Positions 1 through 7,408 of a stretch of DNA of 64,000 nt are shown here, one piece after another. The stretch comes from Anderseniella sp963698275. Its GTDB lineage: Bacteria; Pseudomonadota; Alphaproteobacteria; Rhizobiales; Aestuariivirgaceae. The position numbers and the translations under genes are program-made. Every line of letters starts with the position of its first letter. The first letter of the stretch is position 1. Under the pieces are notes generated by a model. The model was not told where the DNA came from, made no database searches, and saw only the letters and a list, made by a program, of their open reading frames with translations. The DNA lies in contig CAVOQE010000001.1 in assembly GCA_963698275.1 (NCBI GenBank), forward strand, positions 1 to 64,000. Direction: 5' to 3'.

Positions 1-16
1 GGGTAGAGGATTCATG

Positions 17-1024
17 TCAATTTTCTCTTTTATTTGAATACCTTAGTGGTTCGGAATGATCCGCTTGTGTCAGATTTGTGCCAAAGACACCATCGACCAC
101 AGACGGATCTTTATTTGCATGGGCATATGTCTCAAGCAGTGTGCGAGTGTCTTTCCAGCCGCCGTGATGAGCCACCGTTTTTGCATCAACTCCATTTCGC
201 AACATGGTTGTTGCAAAGCCATGACGGCAAGCGTGAGGAGACATTTTCTCAATGCCAGCCCGCTTAATGACGCTTTGCCAAGGCTGATACACACTATCTG
301 GACGTTCATAACCGAACACGGGTGCCGTCGGGCATCGGTTTGATGGAATGTTTGCCAGGCCAGCAATAATGTTTGGGGTGAGCCTTGCCATGCGTTCGCT
401 GTTGACCTTTGTCTGCCTTATTAAAGCAGTGCGTTTTTGCAAATTCACATCTGCCCACGTGAGGCTAGTGGCCTCGGCACGTCTTGCGCCGGTTTCAAAC
501 ATGAAACGGCACATTGCTCCAAGATGTGGGGATGCGTGTTTTGCAAATGCCTTTACCCACGCCTCATCAGCGTACTTCATTTCTTTTTTATCAACTTTAA
601 ACCGCTCAACCTTAACCGATGGCAGGCCATAGAGTGCGTGGGCATGGTTGATTACCGCTTGCGTCGGGACAATCACTTGCCGATTGCGTGTTGCCGGTCC
701 AGCCTCTGGGTAGAGACTTATTGCGGATTGCTTGATTTGCCCACTTGTCACTGTGCGCACCAGCGTGTCGCGCCAATAGTCCTCGATCTTTTCTAAAAAG
801 CGAATTGGCTTCTCAGCTTGCCGGTATGCGATGAATGCTTGCGCCATTGTTAGCGTTGCTTCTGGTCCATCGAGATGACCTGCCCAGGCTTTCTGTTCTT
901 TGTCAGCTGCGATCCGTTGTGCGATTGCTTTGTCCGAAGTGCCTGTAGTCCCGCGTAATCTCCTTCCGGCAACGGTGCCACTGTAGTGCCAGACTTTGCC
1001 GCGTTTTTTGAGTTTGAGTGGCAT
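17..1024 (-). CDS. Tyrosine recombinase (phage-type integrase) of the mobile element
   Basis: This 335-residue site-specific recombinase should integrate and excise the surrounding element. The C-terminal half shows the family signature: an Arg in GARRAEA, the box SPHACRHG (HxxR), the HHGGW stretch and the nucleophile Tyr in TYAHANK. The N-terminal part (KKRGKVWHYSGTVAGRR) matches the arm-binding region of a family common in alphaproteobacterial islands. The ATG at 1024 is the natural start. Its 5' end overlaps the helix-turn-helix gene by about 175 bp. Its 3' end contains one copy of an 18-bp repeat found again near 10.23 kb. The fold and role are seen directly; the element it mobilises is inferred. 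Confidence 0.93.
   Translation of the reverse strand: MPLKLKKRGKVWHYSGTVAGRRLRGTTGTSDKAIAQRIAADKEQKAWAGHLDGPEATLTMAQAFIAYRQAEKPIRFLEKIEDYWRDTLVRTVTSGQIKQSAISLYPEAGPATRNRQVIVPTQAVINHAHALYGLPSVKVERFKVDKKEMKYADEAWVKAFAKHASPHLGAMCRFMFETGARRAEATSLTWADVNLQKRTALIRQTKVNSERMARLTPNIIAGLANIPSNRCPTAPVFGYERPDSVYQPWQSVIKRAGIEKMSPHACRHGFATTMLRNGVDAKTVAHHGGWKDTRTLLETYAHANKDPSVVDGVFGTNLTQADHSEPLRYSNKREN
66..83. other. Candidate attachment core (attL-like), inside the int 3' end
   Basis: The sequence TGTGTCAGATTTGTGCCA matches 10228-10245 at 17 of 18 positions in direct orientation. On the minus strand both copies read GT(N/K)LTQA in the integrase frame, so the right copy is either an attachment site or the scar of another integrase 3' end. 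Confidence 0.45.
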
Positions 1025-1197
1025 GGTCGGGAATCCTCCAGGATCAGTTGCACATCACTATCGGTGAGTATCATCCTTTTGCCAATCTCACGGCACGCGC
1101 CGATTGATCGTGCGCGGTGTCGCAAGGTTCGTTCACTTACGCCGAGATGCTCGGCAAGCACCGCGGGGGTGGTATAGGACGGAAGCAAGTTTCTCAT
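850..1197 (-). CDS. Helix-turn-helix excisionase-like protein
   Basis: This small DNA-binding protein is 115 residues from the ATG at 1197; a TTG at 1209 would add four. Residues 10-45 form a helix-turn-helix (PAVLAEHLGVSERTLRHRAR) of the MerR/AlpA-excisionase type. The C-terminal part (SNSKNAAKSGTT, PLPEGDYAGL) resembles the tail of proteins that accompany this integrase family. That tail supports translation of the whole frame despite its 175-bp overlap with int. It probably sets recombination direction or represses int. An inverted repeat lies just upstream at 1235-1250. No clear ribosome binding site is visible. Confidence 0.75.
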   Translation of the reverse strand: MRNLLPSYTTPAVLAEHLGVSERTLRHRARSIGACREIGKRMILTDSDVQLILEDSRPCHSNSKNAAKSGTTVAPLPEGDYAGLQALRTKQSHNGSQLTKNRKPGQVISMDQKQR

Positions 1198-1234
1198 GGC
1201 GTTGACCAACTAACGGTCGGACCAGCAGCTAACA

Positions 1235-1250
1235 ATCCAAATTTTTGGAT
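1235..1250. promoter_or_regulatory. Operator-like inverted repeat upstream of the excisionase/integrase genes
   Basis: ATCCAAA and TTTGGAT are perfectly complementary arms separated by two T residues. They lie about 40 bp before the start of the helix-turn-helix gene, where a repressor or RNA polymerase would bind. The role is inferred from position only. Confidence 0.4.
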
Positions 1251-1747
1251 AAGTCCGCCATTCTGCTTGCCCCATTGAATGCGGACTGTATGATAATTTT
1301 CGTCCATCACATCTCCATGTGTTGTGTACATAGAACCGCGCGGGAATAGTTTGCGAGACTTGGACCGTGCGGTTCTGACTTTTTACTCATCAATTTGACG
1401 AACTGGTGCTTGGCGTTCGTCGCTGTGGCTTCTCGAATGTTGTCAACGTAAACATCACAATACAGCGTACTTGGCTTGACCCGCTAGACCTCCGCCCAGT
1501 TTCCCCACGGTAATCCACAGCCAAAAAGATGAACACTAACTTAAGGCATTGATTCTTCGGTATTTTTTCTTTCCACAGGAACCTATGTTTTAGTGGGTAA
1601 ATTTGTGATCAGGGCGCTGCTGTTCAACCAAGCGCTGTTCCTAGGTCTAACGATGTTAGATAAGGCGCAATAAAGGGGTTGCCTTGATTTGGGCATCTGC
1701 ACCTCAATATTTGAGAGTGATTCGACATCGTATGGAAAGGCGCGTTG
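1251..1747. other. Gap without a convincing gene
   Basis: About 500 bp between the integrase module and the next small gene. Short open frames exist on both strands, including a minus-strand frame of 67 codons at 1583-1786, but none has a ribosome binding site or a recognisable protein character. It probably holds the promoter region of the int module. Confidence 0.5.
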
Positions 1748-1921
1748 ATGTTTGATTGGATTTTCAGGTCTATGGATGCGTGGCAAGTGCTACTGCTATT
1801 TGTAGCTTTGTTTTTTTATGTGCATGGTCAGGTAAGAAAGCTTCATCACCGCATCGACGCGGCATTTAATGAAGTCGAACGGATTGATCGAAGCGGCCCC
1901 GATCCAGCAGCTTGGGACTAG
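1748..1921 (+). CDS. Small single-pass membrane protein (57 aa)
   Basis: A short open frame starting MFDWIFRSMDAWQ. Residues 13-26 (VLLLFVALFFYVH) form one membrane helix, followed by a basic and then charged tail (KLHHRIDAAFNEVERIDR). A GGAAAGG ribosome binding site stands about 9 bp before the ATG. The helix followed by a short amphipathic tail is typical of real small membrane proteins. Its function is unknown, and no family is recognised. It is the only likely plus-strand gene in this half of the element. Confidence 0.6.
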   Translation: MFDWIFRSMDAWQVLLLFVALFFYVHGQVRKLHHRIDAAFNEVERIDRSGPDPAAWD

Positions 1922-2133
1922 CGCGCACCACGGGCTTTTTACAAGTCACACAAGCTCAGCCCAGGCCGCATCAAACTAGGCTAGAAGACTTCGACCTTGA
2001 CTGATTACACAGCGGTTCCGGTAAGGGTAAGGTATGGCAGTGCGACATTAGGGCTTCCATCGAATCCGTAATATTGGCGGTTTTTGGGATCAGAGCATCG
2101 AGTTTACCAATCTCAGGTTCTGGCATTGGCCAT

Positions 2134-2517
2134 TTAAGTAATGGCAGTGAGTATGATCAATTGCAGGATCACAACTATCATTAGCAGGATCACAGTCCAT
2201 ACACCCAGCCTTCGGCTCTTGTAAGCTTGCCTGAGAGCATCGGTAGCCAAACCCTGGGTATTAGCAGCATCTTGCCGGCCATGTGCAAGCAAGACGTTTT
2301 GCGTCTGCCTGTCGAGATCATACAATACTCCGTCGTACGGTCCGAAGAAGCCTAGCTCATAGTTCATTACGTTTTTTCCAAGAGCAGTACTCTGGGCGAT
2401 CAGGAACTCAAGGTGACTTGTGCTGAACTCCTTTAGTGGTTGATTCATCATGCGAAGGTGATCCGTCGCTTTTTCACTTGCGGATTTGTCTTGGTCGTTT
2501 GTGCGTTCCATTGTCAT
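2134..2517 (-). CDS. Hypothetical protein with C-terminal membrane anchor
   Basis: About 127 residues from the ATG at 2517; an in-frame ATG at 2541 would add eight. The body is hydrophilic and helical. The last 22 residues (LGVWTVILLMIVVILQLIILTAI) form a strong hydrophobic helix, so this looks like a tail-anchored protein with its bulk in the cytoplasm. I recognise no family. It lies alone in the cargo region of the mobile element. The start is uncertain because no candidate has a good ribosome binding site. Confidence 0.55.
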   Translation of the reverse strand: MTMERTNDQDKSASEKATDHLRMMNQPLKEFSTSHLEFLIAQSTALGKNVMNYELGFFGPYDGVLYDLDRQTQNVLLAHGRQDAANTQGLATDALRQAYKSRRLGVWTVILLMIVVILQLIILTAIT

Positions 2518-2541
2518 GCCCCAGTACGATTGTGGTTTCAT

Positions 2542-2929
2542 TATTGAAATTGCGGTGAAGCAAAAAGAGACCCTAGTCCCTGTTTCTTGGACGGTTGCGT
2601 AGAACCTGCCTTCGGTACAGATCGAGAGCGGCCTCGAAGGCGGAACGGAAGAATATGGAACTCGATAAGCTGACTTGCTTTAGGGCGCGTACTCATAAAT
2701 CAGCCCAGCAATCTGCCATCTTGGCAATGTCTGCTTTCGAGGGCAGATCTGACGCCGTTTGTCGCTGAGGCCATGTCTGCAATGTGCCATGAGACTGACC
2801 TTTTGATAGTGAGTGCATTAGGTCTGCAAAAGTCGGAAGCGGGCGGAATAAGATCCAGAATTTGCGCCCAACAAGCGTAATATCAAGCTATATCTACCGT
2901 GTTAGTGTATAGGACACAGACACCACAAA
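2542..2929. other. Gap without a recognisable gene
   Basis: About 390 bp between the tail-anchored protein and the first secreted-protein gene. I see no coding frame with a ribosome binding site, no clear hairpin terminator and no repeat shared with the rest of the element. Confidence 0.5.
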
Positions 2930-3139
2930 TCATTTTCCAATACAGCCGATACCTACTTTCCAGCGGCAGCGCTTGCTAGCCTTTGTGCACTGGGTTCTAG
3001 TTCTGTCTCGACACTTTATCTTGGCCACCATATGGATGGGTGGATAAGATGTTTCAAACTCAGGGCCGTCAGGCTGGGAACTATTTGGCACCTGTCCACA
3101 CAGTAGACTAGCGCAAACGAAAAACGATGCGAAACTCAT
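2930..3139 (-). CDS. Small secreted cysteine-containing protein (69 aa)
   Basis: A short protein beginning MSFASFFVCASLLCGQ, which reads as a signal peptide. The mature part is basic and carries three further cysteines (IKCRDRTRTQC, SKRC, GIGC). The open frame extends upstream, but the ATG at 3139 is preceded by AAGGAG nine bases away, which fixes the start. It is probably periplasmic or secreted. The same strand carries two more small exported proteins at 3508 and 3913, so the three may form a cargo set of the mobile element. No family is recognised. Confidence 0.55.
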   Translation of the reverse strand: MSFASFFVCASLLCGQVPNSSQPDGPEFETSYPPIHMVAKIKCRDRTRTQCTKASKRCRWKVGIGCIGK

Positions 3140-3507
3140 CGGTAAACTCCTTGCGTGCGAAGAAATGGCTCCTATTTCACCAAAGAACACAATCAAACAA
3201 TACCACTTTCGACGGTTACCACGCAATAAGCGGTCGAGGTGGTGCCGAAAGCAGACGTCGAGTGCCAGTAAGGTAATGTCCGCAACGGTTAAGCAGACGT
3301 CAGCATATGCAGGAACCATGTCCGCTCTTGGGTGCTTTGCGGACACCAGATAACGTACTTGCGGCTCATCGAACACACATGATTCAAGCTCCACAACGGA
3401 GCTTTAACAATGCGCTACCGTGGTCAGTAACTGCCCGCTGTCAGGCTGCTGCCTTGTCTTTTGATTTGCAGCATAGTGGCCACATTGCATCGCTCAAACA
3501 TCAGTCC
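3140..3507. other. Intergenic region with a decayed-looking repeat
   Basis: There is no convincing gene here. The minus-strand frame through 3210-3394 reads RYLVSAKHPRADMVPAYADV. This resembles a family of low-value ORFs I remember from many alphaproteobacterial genomes, which are thought to be decayed repeats rather than proteins. It may therefore be a degenerate repeat copy. Confidence 0.35.
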
Positions 3508-3771
3508 CTATCCCCCATCAAGACACACTTTTGAGCGGTCGCCCCAAAACCTAAGGCGAGTTTTTGTTTTAATTGTCGTGCATTTTCGTTGAGATAGCTT
3601 CGTCTTCTTCCATCTGGTCGCACAGGTACCACGGTGGCAAATTCCTTTTGCTGCCCAGCAAGCACTACAGCTGGTCTTGTAAACTTTCGCTTCTGCCGAA
3701 TTTGGTATGCCGTGTGCAACCAGTGCTAATGCAGTGATAACGCAGGCTAACAGAGTAGTACGTAGTTTCAT
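3508..3771 (-). CDS. Small secreted cysteine-rich basic protein (87 aa)
   Basis: The protein starts MKLRTTLLACVITALALVAHG, a signal peptide with likely cleavage after SAEA. The mature part is short and basic. Its cysteines (CSACWAAKGICHRGTC, RKC, VCL) could form disulfides in the periplasm or outside the cell. The ATG at 3771 has GGGAG upstream at good spacing, so it is preferred over the GTG-type extension to 3786. It is the second of three consecutive small exported proteins on this strand. Its function is unknown; a small toxin, inhibitor or envelope protein are all possible. Confidence 0.65.
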   Translation of the reverse strand: MKLRTTLLACVITALALVAHGIPNSAEAKVYKTSCSACWAAKGICHRGTCATRWKKTKLSQRKCTTIKTKTRLRFWGDRSKVCLDGG

Positions 3772-3912
3772 TCGTTCGTCTCCCAAATCATAAATTGGTG
3801 GGTGCGGACGGACAGTAGTAATATAGCTGCCAAGCCGTTTTTCGTTGTAAAGTTCGATACTGTTTTTCAGACATTAAATCTCACAGTCGAACGTTACACC
3901 ATGGACCGCCGG

Positions 3913-4200
3913 CTAGTAATTTCTGTGCGAACTGCTAAACCCCCTTGGGTCGCCTACTTCGCTGGCATCGACAAAGCAGCGTGCCTCTTGGGGACCGGCA
4001 CCGCGGACTTGATAAACATCACGTCCATAGACACGCCGACATGCTTCCCAAATGTCTTCACTCGGGTGTTTGTAGATGTAAACCCAGACGCCGACTTTGT
4101 TATAGCTGCGTGCTTGGGAGGGTTGCGAAACTATGCTTTCAAAACCGAGGACCAATACCGTCGCTAAAGCCAAGATAGCAATATGTTCAAAACTCTTCAT
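3913..4200 (-). CDS. Small exported protein (95 aa)
   Basis: It begins MKSFEHIAILALATVLVLGFES, a signal peptide probably cut after SQA. The mature part (about 64 residues) has two cysteines (EACRRVYG, ARCFVDAS) that could pair, and ends in a Ser-rich tail. AAAGGG precedes the ATG. Its start overlaps the stop of the small frame 4197-4325 in an ATGA arrangement, suggesting translational coupling. No family is recognised; a periplasmic location is inferred. Confidence 0.65.
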   Translation of the reverse strand: MKSFEHIAILALATVLVLGFESIVSQPSQARSYNKVGVWVYIYKHPSEDIWEACRRVYGRDVYQVRGAGPQEARCFVDASEVGDPRGFSSSHRNY

Positions 4201-4325
4201 TTCACACCCTTTTTGTTTTTGTCTGGATCGACAAACTCACAGTCAACCATAGCCTGTTCTTGTGAAGCAGCATACTGACCAACGTCTCGGCAGTTTGCGC
4301 CATCGTTAGGTAAAGCTAGCAGCAT
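4197..4325 (-). CDS. Very short ORF or gene remnant coupled to the next gene (42 aa)
   Basis: This frame reads MLLALPNDGANCRDVGQYAA and continues with a charged tail ending DPDKNKKGVK. Its TGA overlaps the ATG of the following exported protein (ATGA). The first residues are encoded inside the end of repeat copy A1 (the GCTAGCAGCAT edge), so the repeat probably replaced the original 5' end of a longer gene. It is either a truncated remnant or a very small coupled gene. Confidence 0.35.
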   Translation of the reverse strand: MLLALPNDGANCRDVGQYAASQEQAMVDCEFVDPDKNKKGVK

Positions 4326-4612
4326 TGAGGCTCAGGCCATTGACCAGTGTCAAATTCCAGGCAACCAGACGCCTCCCACAGCCCGGTTTCTGATCGAACC
4401 TGCCGGTTTGTACCTGACCACCTGAGAAGCGAGTTCCGTCCGAAACCATGCGTGCAGACGTGAGGTTTTGAGGCTGGCGATGCCATCAAGGCGAGGTGGT
4501 AGGTAGAATGGCTCTGTAACCGCCAGAGCGAGTCACTGACGCGAGTTATGCAGTTTCTGGTGTCCATGGACTCAGCAAGCCGTTTCGCGCGCTGGTGGAG
4601 TCGTGTGGGGCT
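4309..4612. repeat. Dispersed structured repeat, copy A1 (longest)
   Basis: It begins GGTAAAGCTAGCAGCATTGA and ends near GGAGTCGTGTGGGGCTT. It contains hairpin 1 (CCAGA 4523-4527 pairing TCTGG 4556-4560) around the conserved core CACTGACGCG, and hairpin 2 (GACTC 4569-4573 pairing GAGTC 4598-4602). Related copies lie at 5846, 6341, 7409 and 8352, all within the mobile element. Open frames through it are not credible genes. Confidence 0.7.
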
Positions 4613-4630
4613 TGCAGGGCGACCTGACAA

Positions 4631-4657
4631 ACAAAACCCCGGGCTTGTGACCCGGGG
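4631..4657 (-). terminator. Rho-independent terminator of the phasin gene
   Basis: The perfect stem CCCCGGG / CCCGGGG with a seven-base loop is followed, on the minus strand, by TTTTGT. It stands 43 bp past the phasin stop codon. Confidence 0.8.
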
Positions 4658-4699
4658 TGGAACTCTATGAAATAGTCAGTTCGGCTTGAATATTGAGGC

Positions 4700-5068
4700 T
4701 TAAGCAGCCTTGTCGTCTTTCTTCATTACGGTCTTGTCAACAATCTCCTGAGTAGCATCGACTGCATCGCCGACAGCTCCTTGGATCACACTGGTTACTT
4801 CGCTGGTCTGGGTCGAATAGTCTTGCATTGCGGTCTGATAGAATCCGGCCCATACAGCGGCGATTTCCATCGGTGTCTTACACGCCATCAGACGCTGTGG
4901 TATGACAAAATTTTCAGAGAGCCGCTTACTAACGAAACTGCCAAACTGGCTCGAACTGTTTGTCAAAGCGTTTAAGTTATCAGCATTGTGGCGGGTCATG
5001 GAATCCATAACGCTGGAGTTGGTTTCATTATCATTATTGATGGCTATTGAGTTACTGCTACTTGTCAC
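4700..5068 (-). CDS. Phasin-like protein
   Basis: A 122-residue protein with the helical character of the phasin family (PF09361), best seen in residues 40-110 (SKRLSENFVIPQRLMACKTPMEIAAVWAGF). Phasins coat polyhydroxyalkanoate granules or act as small stress proteins. The N-terminus is Ser/Asn-rich and low complexity, and the C-terminus is Lys/Asp-rich. The start is a GTG at 5068 with AAGGGG about eight bases upstream. It lies between repeat copies A1 and A2 with its own terminator. A phasin on a small mobile element is unusual; whether it binds granules cannot be told. Confidence 0.72.
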   Translation of the reverse strand: MTSSSNSIAINNDNETNSSVMDSMTRHNADNLNALTNSSSQFGSFVSKRLSENFVIPQRLMACKTPMEIAAVWAGFYQTAMQDYSTQTSEVTSVIQGAVGDAVDATQEIVDKTVMKKDDKAA

Positions 5069-5223
5069 AAGAGGCCCCTTTTGCTGGGTGGGTTTAATAA
5101 GTTGGATCTCCTACCAGAAGCAATGGACATCTGTGTGACAAAAGCTGAAACAAGGTCAATTTGCCACGCTGGCAGGCTTACTTCTTTGCGGCGTTCTTGC
5201 TGAGCCAGGATTGCTACAGAATG

Positions 5224-5256
5224 AAAAAGCCCGTTTGCGGTGATAACGGACGGGCT
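5224..5256 (-). terminator. Rho-independent terminator, minus strand
   Basis: The arms ACGGGCT and AGCCCGT form a stem that, read on the minus strand, runs into TTTTTCATT. It probably ends transcription of the 73-residue gene at 5512-5733. Confidence 0.6.
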
Positions 5257-5372
5257 ACGGCAATATAATGGTTGAGCGGTCTGCGGAGTGTGGGCAGGGA
5301 TCAAGACCGCTTAGTTGCAGACTGACATTAACTCACCTTGCGCAGTGGGCAAATGACAATCCAAACCCATGA

Positions 5373-5419
5373 CTAGCAGTTGGTTCCGAGAAATGATGGG
5401 ATTCTAGTGGCTCAGTAAA
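5373..5419. repeat. Short dispersed repeat, copy C1
   Basis: It starts CTAGCAGTTGGTTC and ends GTGGCTCAGTAAA. It matches 7339-7385 at 43 of 47 positions in the same orientation. It shares the CTAGCAG edge with the A repeats. Confidence 0.65.
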
Positions 5420-5511
5420 CATATCAAGCACGTTTGTTGTTTCATACAATGAGGTTCTGGCATGCCCACTGCAGTGCGAAAGCTTGCAAGCGTGTTCAAC
5501 CAATTGCGAAG

Positions 5512-5733
5512 TCAGCCTGCCGCATCTTTGACAAATACCACTTCCTTGCCGTCCGGACTGTCCTTTACTGTGCAACCGTGGACTTTTGCAAATTGACTGC
5601 AATGCACTTGGGCATTCATATTTGGCTTCCCAGGTGGAAAGAGGATGGCATACGCCTCATTGGAAATCGTCGCCTCTGCCCCTGGTGGCAGGTCAGCCAA
5701 CAGTGTCCGCAACTCTCTGATTGTCATTTTCAT
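5512..5733 (-). CDS. Small hypothetical protein (73 aa)
   Basis: It begins MKMTIRELRTLLADLPPGAE. This resembles the opening of many small phage and plasmid proteins with a pattern like T-x-R-E-L-x-x-L-L-x-x-L-P-x-x-A-E. It has no signal peptide or membrane helix. A weak GGCGG lies upstream of the ATG at 5733. The gene sits between repeats C1 and A2. Function is unknown; the N-terminal pattern suggests a small cytoplasmic mobile-element protein. Confidence 0.55.
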   Translation of the reverse strand: MKMTIRELRTLLADLPPGAEATISNEAYAILFPPGKPNMNAQVHCSQFAKVHGCTVKDSPDGKEVVFVKDAAG

Positions 5734-5845
5734 TGTCTAACGCCGCCGTAATTCATGTAGACGGCGAGTAATACAGGCGAAATTCTAACAACCAATTGAT
5801 CGAAAGTCATTCGCTAATACATATGACTACTTTGGGTTAATTTGC

Positions 5846-5991
5846 GGTAACGCTAGCAGCATTGAAGGCCCGGCGCTTGACTTAAGTCAACCGGCAAGCC
5901 CCAGAGCAAGTCACTGACGCGGGGTCTGCCGGTTCCGGTGCCTTGGGACTCGGCAAGCCGTTTCGCGCGCTGGCGGAGTCGTGTGAAGCTT
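5846..5991. repeat. Dispersed structured repeat, copy A2
   Basis: It begins GGTAACGCTAGCAGCATTGA, as A1 does, but lacks the middle part of A1. Here the first stem is replaced by an eight-base perfect inverted repeat, AACCGGCA 5889-5896 with TGCCGGTT 5927-5934, around the same TCACTGACGCG core. Hairpin 2 (GACTC 5947-5951 with GAGTC 5976-5980) is kept. Confidence 0.7.
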
Positions 5992-6100
5992 CGGGATGAG
6001 TCGTGTGTGCTACTGTGTACCGCAATCGTGCGAATCAATCGTTGCACGAACTCGAAACTGTAGAAAACGAACAAGTCAAAAGGCCGTTTTAAGGAACCAA

Positions 6101-6274
6101 ATGAGCAAACCAGAATTACGTAGTGGACAATCCAACCCAACCTTGCAGTTGGCCAAAACTGCGATTGAGGCAGCATTGGCAGGTAGAAAAAAACCGGAAT
6201 GGAAACCACCAAGCGATACCTGCAAAACGGCTGCAACGCTCGATTATCTTGCAAGCTTTCACAGTTCTCAGTGA
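6101..6274 (+). CDS. Small hypothetical protein (57 aa)
   Basis: It reads MSKPELRSGQSNPTLQLAKT and continues as a hydrophilic, helical small protein. A strong AAGGA site stands six bases before the ATG, which is why I accept this frame and not its longer upstream extension. It lies between repeat copies A2 and A3, on the strand opposite to most cargo genes. No family is recognised. Confidence 0.55.
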   Translation: MSKPELRSGQSNPTLQLAKTAIEAALAGRKKPEWKPPSDTCKTAATLDYLASFHSSQ

Positions 6275-6810
6275 CTTTGGTTCATATCACCCAGAATCAG
6301 GATGACTGTAATTGCCCCACAGTGGACGCAGTTGCTGAACGAACCTGCCGGTCCGGCATCTGACCACCTGGGAAGTTGATTCCCCCCGAAACTATGCATA
6401 TAGGCTCTGTAACAGTCACAGCGGGTCGCCGACGGGTGTTATGCTGCTTCCAGTGTATGGGGGAAACTCAGCAAGCCGTTTCGCGCGCTGGTGGAGTCGC
6501 GTACACGCTGGAGCCGAAGAAGATGCCTACGATAGCATCGTAAAAACAGATAGTAATGGCGATACGCTTCCGCCGGGCAAATGGATAGTGAACGAAGAAG
6601 TGCGCCGTGCAAGGGCTTCCACCAAGTATCTAGGAGATAACTGTGAATTACTTCGGTAGTCGAGTGCAATCCCCGACGGCATTCATTTAGAGAGATTTAG
6701 CCCCCGAAGTGGCTTGTGCTTCCGCCTTACGCAACAGGGCTTTGAGTCTGGTGAACGCCGCCTCAGGTCGGTTGATGTTGGGCGGGCACGTCAGGGCTTA
6801 GAGGTGCTCC
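6275..6810. other. Repeat-bearing gap, possible gene fragment
   Basis: This stretch holds repeat A3. The plus-strand frame at 6510-6659 reads protein-like (SNGDTLPPGKWIVNEEVRRA), but its only start lies inside the repeat, so it may be the 3' remnant of a lost gene. I do not call it as a gene. Confidence 0.35.
6341..6500. repeat. Dispersed structured repeat, copy A3 (degenerate)
   Basis: It aligns with the middle and right part of A1 (GAACCTGCCGGT, TCTGACCACCTG, GGCTCTGTAAC, CAGCAAGCCGTTTCGCGCGC). Hairpin 1 is degraded, and hairpin 2 has one mismatch (AACTC in place of GACTC). Confidence 0.65.
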
Positions 6811-7206
6811 TTACCTTTTTTCTTCCTTCCGCGCGCTCGTTTTTTGAATAAGTGTCAACATGGTCTTGGCCGTTTTGAATGTCACCCCCAAGACTTTGCC
6901 CACCTGGTTGGCATTGACGTGATGTTTGTAGCCTCGACAGAGCACCATGGCCTGCAGCCATTTGTGCATTGGCACTTTACTATTCTCGAAAATCGTGCCG
7001 ACCTTAACGGTGAACGGTTTCCGACAATTATAGCACTTATAGGTGCGCGCCCGAGTGCTCTGGCCCTGCAATCGTCCTATCTGGTCCGTGCCACCACAGT
7101 GGGGGCAAACCGGACCATCGGGCCAAACGCGCTGTTCGACGAATTCATAGGCAGCGTCTTCGTCCAAAAATTTCTTCGTCCCATCACCATACATTATATC
7201 TGGCAT
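6811..7206 (-). CDS. Zinc-ribbon protein, N-terminal half of an ISXO2/IS1595-type transposase
   Basis: 131 residues from MPDIMYGDGTKK. The protein carries the transposase zinc-ribbon (CPHCGG ... YKCYNC) followed by the KPFTVKVGTIFENSKVP and helix-turn-helix regions that precede the catalytic domain in ISXO2-like transposases. It stops just after the helix-turn-helix, before any DDE residues. It is therefore either a truncated transposase or a stand-alone DNA-binding derivative. No terminal inverted repeats are evident around it. The start is uncertain; an upstream extension to 7266 is possible. Confidence 0.65.
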   Translation of the reverse strand: MPDIMYGDGTKKFLDEDAAYEFVEQRVWPDGPVCPHCGGTDQIGRLQGQSTRARTYKCYNCRKPFTVKVGTIFENSKVPMHKWLQAMVLCRGYKHHVNANQVGKVLGVTFKTAKTMLTLIQKTSARKEEKR

Positions 7207-7338
7207 CCAAACTTGAATTTCCCTGTCCTCGCTGGTGAGCAATGCAATTATCAGGCCGGACTGCAATTACGGCCAGAATACCGGAGAGGATTGTTTTGGC
7301 TGGACCTGATGACTGCGGTGTAAACCGGAAACTCATCG

Positions 7339-7385
7339 CTAGCAGTTGGTTCTGAGAATTGATTGGATTCAAGTGGCTCAGTAAA
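7339..7385. repeat. Short dispersed repeat, copy C2
   Basis: The partner of C1 (5373-5419), differing at four of 47 positions. Here it lies directly beside repeat copy A4, so C and A may be parts of one larger composite repeat. Confidence 0.65.
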
Positions 7386-7408
7386 GGCTACCAGCGGAAT
7401 GACTTTGA

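Larger units (their letters stand above)
5069..5511. other. Gap holding a terminator and a short repeat, no gene
   Basis: About 440 bp. It contains a minus-strand terminator (5224-5256) and the short repeat copy C1 (5373-5419). Open frames on either strand (5065-5304 and 5333-5602) run through these elements and lack ribosome binding sites, so I do not call a gene. Confidence 0.5.

Noticed and set aside
2930..3394. A 154-residue minus-strand gene using the full open frame
   Set aside because: The part upstream of 3139 has no ribosome binding site and looks like a decayed repeat. The AAGGAG at the inner ATG supports a 69-residue gene instead.
5065..5602. Two minus-strand frames of 79 and 89 codons and a plus-strand frame of 105 codons in the gap beside the phasin gene
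   Set aside because: They run through terminator and repeat sequences and have no ribosome binding sites.
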